DNA from: Erysipelotrichaceae bacterium
GTDB lineage: Bacteria > Bacillota_I > Bacilli_A > Erysipelotrichales > Erysipelotrichaceae
Reading direction: 5' to 3'
NCBI GenBank assembly: GCA_021442745.1
Contig: JABUSI010000063.1
Location: 1 to 15,640, forward strand
DNA length: 15,640 bases
Under the pieces are notes generated by a model. The model was not told where the DNA came from. It saw only the letters and a list, made by a program, of their open reading frames with translations, and did not search any database. The position numbers and the translations under genes were made by a program. Positions 7,274 to 13,073 of the stretch are shown here, piece by piece (position 1 is the stretch's first letter; each line of letters opens with the position of its first letter).

Positions 7274-7278
7274 AAAAA

Positions 7279-7303
7279 GACTCCGGGATAAACCCGGAGT
7301 TTT
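7279..7303 (+). terminator. Intrinsic terminator of buk
   Basis: CTCCGGG 7281-7287 and CCCGGAG 7293-7299 pair around ATAAA; the stem is extended by A-T and closed by TTTT. A-tract on the 5' side. Confidence 0.88.
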
Positions 7304-7373
7304 GCGTATAAGAAGAAAGAGAGTCAAAAGATAGATATTTGAAAGGAATAGAAAGGAGGTAGCCTTATACGCA
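7303..7373 (+). repeat. Perfect 10-bp inverted repeat with purine-rich 51-base loop
   Basis: TGCGTATAAG 7303-7312 and CTTATACGCA 7364-7373 are perfect complements. The 51-base loop is almost all purine and holds an ideal Shine-Dalgarno block (AAAGGAGGT 7352-7360). An ATG follows the repeat at 7374, but 13 bases from the SD, and opens only 14 codons to a TAA at 7416. Function unknown; it begins within the buk terminator T-run. Confidence 0.5.
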
Positions 7374-7607
7374 ATGAATATGACACAAACCACAAAGTCT
7401 GATATATGCCTGGGATAAGGAAAGCGTGAATAAGGAGAAACTGTTGAACACTTTTACTTTCCTTACGATTACAGTATATAAGACTGTTTGTGCAAAAATA
7501 CGTACAGTGAGTAAAAAACAATCAAACATTCAAATTGTAAGCATGTGCAAAGAAAATCACACAATTTCACATATTGTCTTGATAATTTCACGGTAACCAC
7601 GGGTTAT
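7374..7607. other. A/T-rich gene-free stretch downstream of buk
   Basis: No convincing protein gene is seen. A second inverted repeat, TAAGGAAAG 7416-7424 with CTTTCCTTA 7457-7465 (nine perfect pairs), again encloses an SD-like AAGGAG. A plus-strand frame from a GTG at 7426, or a TTG at 7444 six bases after AAGGAG, runs to a TAA at 7594-7596 (56 or 50 codons), but its composition (Thr, Ile, Lys, no motif) looks like AT-rich random frame. The stretch is much poorer in G+C than the neighbouring genes. It ends at the promoter of the candidate sRNA. Confidence 0.4.
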
Positions 7608-7613
7608 TATAAT
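7608..7613 (+). promoter_or_regulatory. -10 box of the candidate sRNA
   Basis: A perfect TATAAT at 7608-7613 placed six to seven bases before the start of a self-contained hairpin series. The -35 is poor (TTTCAC 7586-7591, 16-base spacer), and a TTGATA at 7579 is too far away. Confidence 0.5.
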
Positions 7614-7618
7614 ATCGT

Positions 7619-7737
7619 AATCAGAAAGACAACTGATTAACGAATCTTCTCCCTAACAAATAAAAAAGATTCGACATTATTCTATCCCCTTAAATTTGAA
7701 AAAGTGAAAAGAACCGCTTCCCCTAGCGGTTCTTTTC
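7619..7737 (+). ncRNA. Candidate ~119-nt small RNA with three C-rich single-stranded motifs
   Basis: Between a TATAAT and a strong terminator lie two further hairpins. The 5' hairpin is AATCAG 7619-7624 with CTGATT 7633-7638, starting at the predicted first base. The second is CGAATCTT 7641-7648 with AAGATTCG 7666-7673, loop CUCCCUAACAAAUAAAA. A 32-base open linker contains AUCCCCUU (7684-7691), and the terminator hairpin has loop UCCCCU. No reading frame fills it. C-rich UCCC motifs in loops are the seed type that Gram-positive trans-acting sRNAs such as RsaE/RoxS use against ribosome binding sites (established); kinship to these is only suggested by motif style. It is not one of the housekeeping RNAs I can recognise (SRP, tmRNA, RNase P). 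Not proven to be transcribed. Confidence 0.5.
7706..7737 (+). terminator. Strong, nearly symmetrical terminator
   Basis: GAAAAGAACCGCT 7706-7718 pairs over 13 bases with AGCGGTTCTTTTC 7725-7737 around the loop TCCCCT. T-rich on one side and A-rich on the other, so it could work on both strands. Confidence 0.85.
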
Positions 7738-7763
7738 CTATGGTACGTTTTATATACAATTTA

Positions 7764-7804
7764 AGTAAATGTATGTAAAATCGGATGAAGTACATGCGTT
7801 TACT
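7764..7804 (+). repeat. 12-bp inverted repeat (RNA hairpin with two G-U pairs)
   Basis: AGTAAATGTATG 7764-7775 pairs with CATGCGTTTACT 7793-7804 around a 17-base loop. The two imperfect positions are G-U pairs in plus-strand RNA but A-C mismatches on the minus strand, which favours a plus-strand RNA if it is functional. Role unknown. Confidence 0.4.
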
Positions 7805-7831
7805 AAAAAAGTTCCGGAAATTCCGGAACTT
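7805..7831 (-). terminator. Intrinsic terminator of htpG
   Basis: On the minus strand AAGTTCCGG and CCGGAACTT form nine pairs around AATTT, followed by TTTTTT. It begins three bases after the htpG stop. Confidence 0.9.
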
Positions 7832-7834
7832 GTG

Positions 7835-9736
7835 TTATTTATTGGCATCTACCAGTAACTGACAGATGGCGTTGGAATAGGCAACCGGATCTTCTACCGG
7901 GAAGCCTTCGATTAACAATGCCTGATTGTACAGTAAATCGGCAATCATCGGTAATTTGTCGGCATCCTTTTCGAATACGGATTGCAAGGTTTTGAAAATA
8001 TCGTGGTTCGGATTGATTTCCAGTACCCGCTGCGCTTTGATATCCTGTCCTTTTGCCTCCGGCATCTGGGAGAATACTTTTTCCATTTCGAAGGAAACAC
8101 CGTCTTTGGCACTCAGACATACCGGATAGGAAGTCAGACGGGAAGACAGAACAACTTCGGCAACCTTTTCGCTTAAGGCATTCTGCAAGCTTTCCAGCAA
8201 GGACTTGTTTTCGCTTTTCAGATCTTCTTTTTCTTTCTTTTCTTCTTCCGTATCGATATTCAGATCGCCCTGATTGATGGATTTGAATCCTTTTTCCATA
8301 TAGGTATTCATGACACGTACCATGAATTCGTCAACGTTATCTGTAAAGTAAAGTACTTCATATTCCTTTTCCATGACGCGTTCCAGTTGCGGTAGTTTCT
8401 TAATCTGTTCGATGGATTCACCGGATGCGAAATAGATATCGGTCTGACCTTCTTTCATCCGTTCCACATATTCCTTCAGAGTAACGTATTTGTCTTCCTT
8501 GGTGGATTTGAACAGAATCAGATCCTGCAGCTGTTCCTTATGGATACCGTAATCTTCATAAATACCGTATTTCAATTGTAAACCGAAGTTATCAAAGAAG
8601 GTTTCGTATTCTTCCCGTTCCTTGACTAGCATATCAACCAGTGCACCTTTGATTTTCTTTTCAACGTTCTTGGCAATGGCTTTTACCTGCCGGTCCTGCT
8701 GAAGAATTTCACGGGAAATGTTCAGGGAAACGTCGTCACTGTCCACCAGACCTTTCACAAAACGGAAGTAATCCGGAATCAGGTCCTTGGCATTGTCCAT
8801 AATGAATACGGACTTGGAATACAACTGCAGACCGGACTGGTAATCCTTGGAATAGAAATCATATGGTGTCTTGGAAGGAATGAACAACAGGGCGTTGTAG
8901 TTTACCATACCTTCGGTTGTGTAATGAATGACACGGTGAGGTTTCTGCCAGTCCATGAATTTATTCATATAGAAGGTATCGTATTCATCCTGCTGAATGT
9001 CTTTCTTGTTGCGTTTCCATAACGGAACCATTGTGTTTAACGTCTGGGTTTCGATAACGGTTTCGTATTTCGGTTCTTCGTTTTCCTCTGTTTCCATCGG
9101 CTTGGATACTTCCACATCCATCTGAATCGGATAGCGGACGTAATCGGAATACCGGGTAATCAATTGCTTGATCTTGTAGGTTTCCAGATATTCGTCGTAG
9201 TTTTCTTCGTTTTCGTTTTCCCGTAAGTATAAAGTAATCCGGGTACCGTAGTCTTCCTTAGCGGCTTCTTCTACGGTATATCCGTCAGCACCTTCGCTTG
9301 TCCAGATATGACTGCTGTCGTCTTTGACACTCTTTGTGAGTACTTCAATCCGTCTGGCAATCATGAACGCGGAATAGAAACCGACACCGAATTGTCCGAT
9401 GATGTCACGGGCATCTTCGTTTTCTTTCTTGAATTCCAGGGAGCCGGATTTCGCAATCGTACCTAAATTTTTCTCCAGTTCTTCCTTTGTCATACCGATA
9501 CCGGTATCTTCAATGGTAAAGGTACGGGCTTGTTTGTTGACACTCAGCAGGATATGCAGATCGGCATCATCCACCCGCTTGGTGTCATCCGTTAATGACA
9601 GGTAGTGGCGTTTATCCAGCGCATCGGACGCATTGGATACCAGCTCCCGTAAATAGATTTCCTTATTTGTATAAATGGAATTGATCATCAGATCCAACAA
9701 ACGTTTGGATTCGGCTTTAAATTGTTTCTTTGCCAT
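7835..9736 (-). CDS. htpG: Molecular chaperone HtpG (bacterial Hsp90)
   Basis: A 633-residue homodimeric cytosolic ATP-dependent chaperone, of usual full length. The GHKL ATPase domain shows RELVSNASDALDK with catalytic Glu31 and Asn35, EDTGIGMT, the lid segment GTIAKSGS, and GQFGVGFYSAF. The middle domain runs from about residue 220 (MVPLWKRNKKDIQ) with the conserved ISREILQQDRQVKAIAKNVEKKI. The C-terminal dimerisation domain ends NQALLIEGFPVEDPVAYSNAICQLL. The start is an ATG with AAGGAG 10 bases upstream. Single-gene unit with its own consensus promoter and terminator. Two CIRCE-like operators bracket the promoter, so HrcA repression relieved by heat shock is likely. No dnaK or groEL genes are in the window. 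Confidence 0.98.
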   Translation of the reverse strand: MAKKQFKAESKRLLDLMINSIYTNKEIYLRELVSNASDALDKRHYLSLTDDTKRVDDADLHILLSVNKQARTFTIEDTGIGMTKEELEKNLGTIAKSGSLEFKKENEDARDIIGQFGVGFYSAFMIARRIEVLTKSVKDDSSHIWTSEGADGYTVEEAAKEDYGTRITLYLRENENEENYDEYLETYKIKQLITRYSDYVRYPIQMDVEVSKPMETEENEEPKYETVIETQTLNTMVPLWKRNKKDIQQDEYDTFYMNKFMDWQKPHRVIHYTTEGMVNYNALLFIPSKTPYDFYSKDYQSGLQLYSKSVFIMDNAKDLIPDYFRFVKGLVDSDDVSLNISREILQQDRQVKAIAKNVEKKIKGALVDMLVKEREEYETFFDNFGLQLKYGIYEDYGIHKEQLQDLILFKSTKEDKYVTLKEYVERMKEGQTDIYFASGESIEQIKKLPQLERVMEKEYEVLYFTDNVDEFMVRVMNTYMEKGFKSINQGDLNIDTEEEKKEKEDLKSENKSLLESLQNALSEKVAEVVLSSRLTSYPVCLSAKDGVSFEMEKVFSQMPEAKGQDIKAQRVLEINPNHDIFKTLQSVFEKDADKLPMIADLLYNQALLIEGFPVEDPVAYSNAICQLLVDANK

Positions 9737-9749
9737 AAACTCACTCCTT

Positions 9750-9776
9750 TTAGCACTCTTGTATTGAGACTGCTAT
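9750..9776 (-). promoter_or_regulatory. CIRCE-like operator 1 (degenerate) in the htpG leader
   Basis: Plus-strand TTAGCACTC, nine bases, then GACTGCTAT. The left arm is the exact CIRCE arm and the right arm matches GAGTGCTAA at 7 of 9 positions, with the canonical 9-base spacer. It starts one base downstream of the -10 box, covering the start site, and ends just short of the RBS. Confidence 0.75.
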
Positions 9777-9777
9777 T

Positions 9778-9806
9778 ATTGTAACCCTGATGAAAGCGGA
9801 TTTCAA
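9778..9806 (-). promoter_or_regulatory. SigA-type promoter of htpG
   Basis: On the minus strand TTGAAA (9801-9806), a 17-base spacer and TACAAT (9778-9783), each one base off consensus. It lies in the 77-base gap between the regulator gene and htpG and is flanked by both CIRCE-like sites. Confidence 0.85.
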
Positions 9807-9807
9807 G

Positions 9808-9846
9808 TTAAAATTAGCACTTTGTATCATTAAGTGCTAATTTTAA
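9808..9846 (-). terminator. Terminator of the WYL regulator, coinciding with CIRCE-like site 2
   Basis: Fifteen perfect pairs (9808-9822 with 9832-9846) around a nine-base loop. On the minus strand the hairpin ends in TTTTAA, giving a modest T-run. It overlaps the last ten codons of the regulator. Confidence 0.55.
9814..9840 (-). promoter_or_regulatory. CIRCE-like operator 2 (perfect palindrome) upstream of the htpG promoter
   Basis: TTAGCACTT, nine bases, AAGTGCTAA: 16 of 18 arm positions match CIRCE, and the two changes are complementary, so symmetry is perfect. It ends eight bases upstream of the htpG -35. Its first three bases are the stop codon of the WYL regulator. Confidence 0.75.
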
Positions 9847-10776
9847 TCTTTCTTTGTATTGTGATACCAGTTCTTCCGGTGCCAGTAACGTAACGTCCTG
9901 CTGCATCTGTAACAGCCAGCCGAAAAAGACCGGGGATACGGTAACGTCCTCCGCAAAGGTAAATGTAGTGTCATCGTTTGCCGTTACCAGCAGGTCATGG
10001 CCGAACCGGTCTGCCATCACGGAGTATTTGGATTTCGTACAACAGAATGTGGCGTGTACTTTCTGACCGGCATACATTTCAAACATGTCCTTCGTATATT
10101 TCTGCAAGTCAAACGGAACGCGTTCTTCCGTTGTTTCCACAGTTGTGATACGTTCCATTTTATCCACGCGGTAATTGGTAAAATCATGATATTTCCGGGA
10201 ATACCCGACGCAATAATACCGGTCTTGATCCCAGATCAGCGCATATGGTACGGTATGGTATTCTCCGGCTTTCCGGTATACCTTTTTCCGCTTTATGTCA
10301 TAGTCAAAATACAGGAAGGTAATTTCCATGTTATGGTTAATGGCCTGATTGATGGCATCCACATTATATAAAATGGATTCGTTCCGGCTTTTCTGTTTCG
10401 TGTAGGTGATGTTTCTCTGCAACTGTTTTCCTTCATGAATATTGGTCAGCGCAATCAGTTTTTCCGTAATCGCCCTGGTTTTCTTTTCGGTAATAAACGA
10501 AGATGCTTCCACAGCGTCAATCAGAATTTTCAGTTCGGTTTCATCAAATACCGTATTGACGAAATAATAGCCTTTCCGTTTTCCTTCGAATCCGATTTCG
10601 ATATCGTATCCGCATTCCCGTAAGGTATCGATGTGACGGTAGATGGTATGCCGTTCGATGTGGATATCTTCGGATTCCAGGTAATCGAGAATATCCGAAG
10701 TGCTTTTCGGATGCTGTTCACAGGAATACTTCTGTAAATACGACAGGACGGCCAGTAAACTGTTACGGTTTGACAT
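9814..10776 (-). CDS. WYL-domain helix-turn-helix transcriptional regulator
   Basis: A 320-residue DNA-binding regulator. An N-terminal winged helix (about residues 5-70; TSDILDYLES, then HTIYRHIDTLRECGYDI as the recognition part) is followed by a linker helix region and a WYL domain around 135-215 with DRYYCVGYSRKYHDFTNYRVDKM, then a C-terminal WCX-like extension. WYL domains sense ligands, often nucleic acids or nucleotides, in many regulators (established); the ligand here is unknown. The ATG at 10776 is preferred over one eight codons upstream because GTGAGG stands eight bases before it. It is divergent from the membrane-protein/antitoxin pair, whose promoter it may control. It ends inside the CIRCE-like site of htpG. 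Not evidently part of a phage-defence cluster. Confidence 0.92.
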   Translation of the reverse strand: MSNRNSLLAVLSYLQKYSCEQHPKSTSDILDYLESEDIHIERHTIYRHIDTLRECGYDIEIGFEGKRKGYYFVNTVFDETELKILIDAVEASSFITEKKTRAITEKLIALTNIHEGKQLQRNITYTKQKSRNESILYNVDAINQAINHNMEITFLYFDYDIKRKKVYRKAGEYHTVPYALIWDQDRYYCVGYSRKYHDFTNYRVDKMERITTVETTEERVPFDLQKYTKDMFEMYAGQKVHATFCCTKSKYSVMADRFGHDLLVTANDDTTFTFAEDVTVSPVFFGWLLQMQQDVTLLAPEELVSQYKERLKLALNDTKC

Positions 10777-10798
10777 AGGTTTTTCCTCACTTTTTAAC

Positions 10799-10807
10799 AT
10801 AGTAACA
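10799..10807 (-). promoter_or_regulatory. Putative extended -10 promoter of the WYL regulator
   Basis: Minus-strand TGTTACTAT ends 22 bases before the chosen start at 10776, the same distance as at other genes in the window. This also supports the shorter start. Confidence 0.4.
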
Positions 10808-10838
10808 TAAATATATCTGTGAAATCCAGAAAAACTCC

Positions 10839-10844
10839 TACAAT
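10839..10844 (+). promoter_or_regulatory. -10 box of the membrane protein / antitoxin pair
   Basis: TACAAT at 10839-10844, 27 bases before the ATG at 10872, in the 95-base divergent gap with the WYL regulator. The -35 is poor, which would suit activation or regulation by a neighbour. Confidence 0.45.
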
Positions 10845-10871
10845 AGACTCGTCACCAAGGAGGAATGTATT

Positions 10872-11435
10872 ATGAAGCGTGAATATCAGATTGTGTTATC
10901 GTACGGATGCGTACTGGCTGCGGTTGCATCTGTGATGAATACCCGGTGGGTGTTGTTTGCGGTATGGAGTGTTACCGGAATGGGATTGCTGCTGGATGTC
11001 ATGATTGGTATGCAGGCAGTGAAACTACCTCTTCTGCCACAGGTGTTTTTTCTGAGTGCTCCGCTGGTGTATGCGGCAATGATTCGTTTTTCCTGGCTGA
11101 ACGGACTGGAACTGAGTCTGGTTTTCTCTGTAATTCTGGTGTTCTGCGTCGGTTTGTCCATGGTTCTGACAAAAGAACAGGAACAGAGCGGTGTATTCCG
11201 TAGTGTAACAGTGGCATCTGTTTGCGTACTGGTATTCGGATGTGTCACGATGTGTCTGGTTGTATGCAATCTGGTGCTGGTACAACATGCTGCCGATCTG
11301 ATGCCGATGATTTTGTACTGGATGATTCTGTTCGGCTTATTAAGCGGGTATCCGCTGGCAACGGTGGTATGCAGCCGTCTGGTAATAAGGAAGAAAGGAG
11401 CACGGACATGGAAACCATTTCCTTTGAACAATTAA
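10872..11435 (+). CDS. Six-TM membrane protein of unknown function
   Basis: I do not recognise this 187-residue integral membrane protein. About six hydrophobic segments are visible (near residues 7-22, 26-44, 53-72, 79-99, 112-137, 143-168), with few charged residues between them apart from TKEQEQS after the fourth. There are several Cys and Val in TM5. The C-terminal tail is basic (RKKGARTWKPF). Start chosen at an ATG with AAGGAGG about 8 bases before it. It faces the WYL regulator across a 95-base gap, and its last 28 bases overlap the antitoxin-like gene downstream in another frame, so both are probably on one transcript. Transport or envelope role possible; nothing in the sequence decides it. 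Confidence 0.8.
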   Translation: MKREYQIVLSYGCVLAAVASVMNTRWVLFAVWSVTGMGLLLDVMIGMQAVKLPLLPQVFFLSAPLVYAAMIRFSWLNGLELSLVFSVILVFCVGLSMVLTKEQEQSGVFRSVTVASVCVLVFGCVTMCLVVCNLVLVQHAADLMPMILYWMILFGLLSGYPLATVVCSRLVIRKKGARTWKPFPLNN

Positions 11436-11668
11436 ACGAAGCGTGTGTGAAGGAGTGCGTTGTGCATAACCGGATATATACCGTCTCGCAGGATGACCGT
11501 CAGGTTGTCCTGCTTTCCAGACGGAATTATGAGGAACTGACCAGTGAATTGCAACTGTTACGGATTCTTCTGAAGAAAGAAAACAAACAGACGAGCGAGA
11601 CGGATCCGATTCTGCAACTGTTTCAGACTATGCGTACGGAATTAGGCCGGATACAAATGCCTGACTAA
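11408..11668 (+). CDS. Phd/YefM-like antitoxin (orphan)
   Basis: An 86-residue protein. Its first half fits the Phd/YefM antitoxin fold: METISFEQLNEACVKECV as the first helix, NRIYTVSQDDRQVVLLSRR as the beta strands, then NYEELTSELQLLRILL, the helix corresponding to the family's SLEDYESLxETLYLL. The C-terminal third is charged and probably disordered until bound, as toxin-binding tails are. The ATG at 11408 is chosen because AAAGGAG stands seven bases before it; the open frame extends upstream but runs inside the membrane-protein gene. It overlaps that gene by 28 bases. No RelE/YoeB/Doc-like toxin lies beside it: a terminator follows at once and the next gene is convergent. It could regulate its own transcript, or be a remnant. 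Call from motif reading, moderately sure. Confidence 0.7.
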   Translation: METISFEQLNEACVKECVVHNRIYTVSQDDRQVVLLSRRNYEELTSELQLLRILLKKENKQTSETDPILQLFQTMRTELGRIQMPD

Positions 11669-11674
11669 ATGAAA

Positions 11675-11696
11675 AAGCCACGAAAGTGGCTCTTTT
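11675..11696. terminator. Shared bidirectional terminator between convergent genes
   Basis: AGCCAC 11676-11681, GAAA tetraloop, GTGGCT 11686-11691, with an A-run on the left and TTTT on the right. It sits between the antitoxin stop and the YbjN-gene stop and can serve both. Confidence 0.85.
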
Positions 11697-12212
11697 CTAT
11701 GAAAGATTATGATTGTTCGGTAAAACCGGACTTTCATCGTCGTATCGGTTTTCGCAATCCATCCACGCCTGTTCCGGCGTTTTCTTGTTGTGAATCACGT
11801 CCAGTAATCCCGGGTAGTAGCAATCTACCATGGAAAGAGAGGTAAACAAGGCGTTCTGGATGGCACCGGAATTCGGTAATCCATCTTCGCAGTTGACGTA
11901 CGTTTTATACTGAATGGCACCGATGTCCATATCAAATTCGAAACAACCGTTTTTGATGCCGTTGTTGCAACGGTGTAAATACTGGCATACACGGTTGACA
12001 AGCCGGGTGTTGGTCGGATCCAGTTCTTCGTAACAAGGATTGAATACCATAAAATCGGTTTCGGTTACGACAAGCAGACAGATGTTTTTTCCGTCTTCTT
12101 CCGGTGCAAACGGCAATTTGAACGCACCGTCACCGTTGTAATGGTAACTGATGTCACATTCGGTGAATGTTTTGGCAATGGCCGCAACAATTTCTTTGGA
12201 AAATTCTGGCAT
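11697..12212 (-). CDS. YbjN-domain protein
   Basis: A 171-residue soluble protein resembling the YbjN family (type III secretion chaperone-like fold; regulators or chaperones of unknown action in bacteria). Family-like features are the N-terminal DISYHYNGDGAFKLPF, the strand pattern LLVVTETDFMVFNPCYEEL, a helix VNRVCQYLHRCNN, then CFEFDMDIGAIQYKTYVNCEDG, and the closing helix NALFTSLSMVDCYYPGLLDVIHNKKTPEQAW. The last 15 residues look unstructured. Six or more Cys are scattered without a CxxC. RBS GGAGGAG lies 7 bases before the ATG. Single-gene unit, divergent from deoC and convergent with the antitoxin gene. Family call likely; function not inferable. Confidence 0.78.
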   Translation of the reverse strand: MPEFSKEIVAAIAKTFTECDISYHYNGDGAFKLPFAPEEDGKNICLLVVTETDFMVFNPCYEELDPTNTRLVNRVCQYLHRCNNGIKNGCFEFDMDIGAIQYKTYVNCEDGLPNSGAIQNALFTSLSMVDCYYPGLLDVIHNKKTPEQAWMDCENRYDDESPVLPNNHNLS

Positions 12213-12237
12213 GGGATACTCCTCCTTTACAGCGTGT

Positions 12238-12266
12238 ATTATGAACTGTTTTTGTAAAAAAAGGAA
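12238..12266 (-). promoter_or_regulatory. Putative promoter of the YbjN-domain gene
   Basis: Minus-strand CATAAT (12238-12243) ends 25 bases before the start. A weak -35 TTCCTT lies 17 bases further upstream. Confidence 0.4.
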
Positions 12267-12270
12267 GAAA

Positions 12271-12300
12271 TGAATGAAAATGATTGAAAATGTTCGAAAA
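12271..12300 (+). repeat. Three tandem 10-bp repeats with phased A-tracts upstream of deoC
   Basis: TGAATGAAAA, TGATTGAAAA and TGTTCGAAAA stand head to tail (12271-12280, 12281-12290, 12291-12300), consensus TGNWYGAAAA. A-runs recur at 10-base intervals, close to one helical turn, which bends DNA. The middle copy contains the deoC -35. Confidence 0.75.
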
Positions 12301-12314
12301 TGTCAGTATACTGA
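12284..12314 (+). promoter_or_regulatory. Promoter of deoC with palindromic -10 region
   Basis: TTGAAA 12284-12289, a 17-base spacer, TATACT 12307-12312. The -10 is centred in the 12-base perfect palindrome TCAGTATACTGA (12303-12314), a possible operator. It ends 29 bases before the deoC ATG. Confidence 0.8.
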
Positions 12315-12341
12315 TAGAGTAAAAAGGGAGGATTATTCAAT

Positions 12342-13052
12342 ATGAAACCAACAAAAAAAGCATGTGAAATGACGGCCGAGGAACTGGCACGTTACATTGA
12401 CCATTCCGTATTAAAACCGGAATTCTCGGAAGCAGAAATCCGTGAACAGATTCAGAAAGGAATCGACTATAAGTGCAAAACCGTGTGTGTCAATCCGGCC
12501 AGCGTGGATATCGCTTACGAATTGTGCCACGGTACCGATACGGAAGTGTGCGTAGTATGTGACTTCCCGTTTGGCCTGAGTACAACCGCATCCAAAGTAC
12601 AGCAGGCAAAAATCCTGTGTGAAACCGGTAAGGTATTTGAACTGGATATCGTAAGTAATTACGGATGGATTCGCTCCGGTAAATGGGAAGACGTCAGAAA
12701 TGACATCAAGGCTGTTGTTGACGAATGCCACAAATACAACGTACCGGTCAAGACCATTCTGGAAACCGATGCCCTGACGGTGGAAGAAGTACGGATGGCG
12801 ACCGAAATGGTTGTGCAGGCAGGTTCCGATTTCGTCAAGACGTCAACGGGATTTTTAACCGGACACGAAGCTCATGGCGCAACGCCGGAAATCATTGCGG
12901 AAATGATGGAAGTGGTTAACGGAAGAGCACAGATCAAGGGTGCCGGATGTATCCGTACGCAGGAACATTTCTTCAAATTGATCGATATGGGAATTGACCG
13001 TATGGGTGTCGGATACAAATCCACTCCGGTTGTGTTAGACGTTAAGAAATAG
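12342..13052 (+). CDS. deoC: Deoxyribose-phosphate aldolase
   Basis: A 236-residue class I aldolase splitting 2-deoxyribose 5-phosphate into glyceraldehyde 3-phosphate and acetaldehyde, the last step of deoxynucleoside salvage. TIM-barrel landmarks are visible: IDHSVLKPE, CVNPASV, FPFGLSTTASKV, ELDIVSNYGWIRSG with Asp102, the Schiff-base Lys166 in DFVKTSTGF, and Lys199 in QIKGAGCIRT. These match Asp102, Lys167 and Lys201 of the E. coli enzyme, so it should be active. Several flanking residues differ from common DeoC (CDFPFG, SNYGW, KGAGC for KASGG), pointing to a divergent clade. AGGGAGG lies about 10 bases before the ATG. It is not with deoD, deoB or a pyrimidine phosphorylase; a lipoprotein gene with its own -10 follows. 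No terminator is seen after it. Confidence 0.95.
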   Translation: MKPTKKACEMTAEELARYIDHSVLKPEFSEAEIREQIQKGIDYKCKTVCVNPASVDIAYELCHGTDTEVCVVCDFPFGLSTTASKVQQAKILCETGKVFELDIVSNYGWIRSGKWEDVRNDIKAVVDECHKYNVPVKTILETDALTVEEVRMATEMVVQAGSDFVKTSTGFLTGHEAHGATPEIIAEMMEVVNGRAQIKGAGCIRTQEHFFKLIDMGIDRMGVGYKSTPVVLDVKK

Positions 13053-13073
13053 TATCAATCGCATCGCTCTCTG

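Noticed and set aside
7374..7418. A 14-codon ATG frame after an ideal Shine-Dalgarno sequence
   Set aside because: The SD-to-ATG spacing is 13 bases, too long for efficient initiation, and a peptide this short cannot be supported without expression or conservation data.
7324..7521. Minus-strand 65-codon frame in the buk-htpG gap
   Set aside because: TTG start without RBS, aromatic- and Ser-rich random-like composition, and it runs through both inverted repeats.
7541..7575. TGTG...CACA symmetry resembling a Crp/Fnr or Rex operator upstream of the sRNA
   Set aside because: The half-site spacing (18 bases overall) fits neither the 16-base Crp/Fnr nor the Rex layout.
7426..7596. A 56-codon plus-strand frame from GTG (or 50 codons from a TTG with AAGGAG) downstream of buk
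   Set aside because: Non-ATG start, AT-rich low-complexity composition, no recognisable motif; it overlaps an inverted repeat and stops just before the sRNA promoter. Not strong enough to call a gene.
9814..11668. Phage-defence island built around the WYL regulator and antitoxin
   Set aside because: No nuclease, helicase, protease or other defence effector is present; neighbours are a housekeeping chaperone and metabolic genes.
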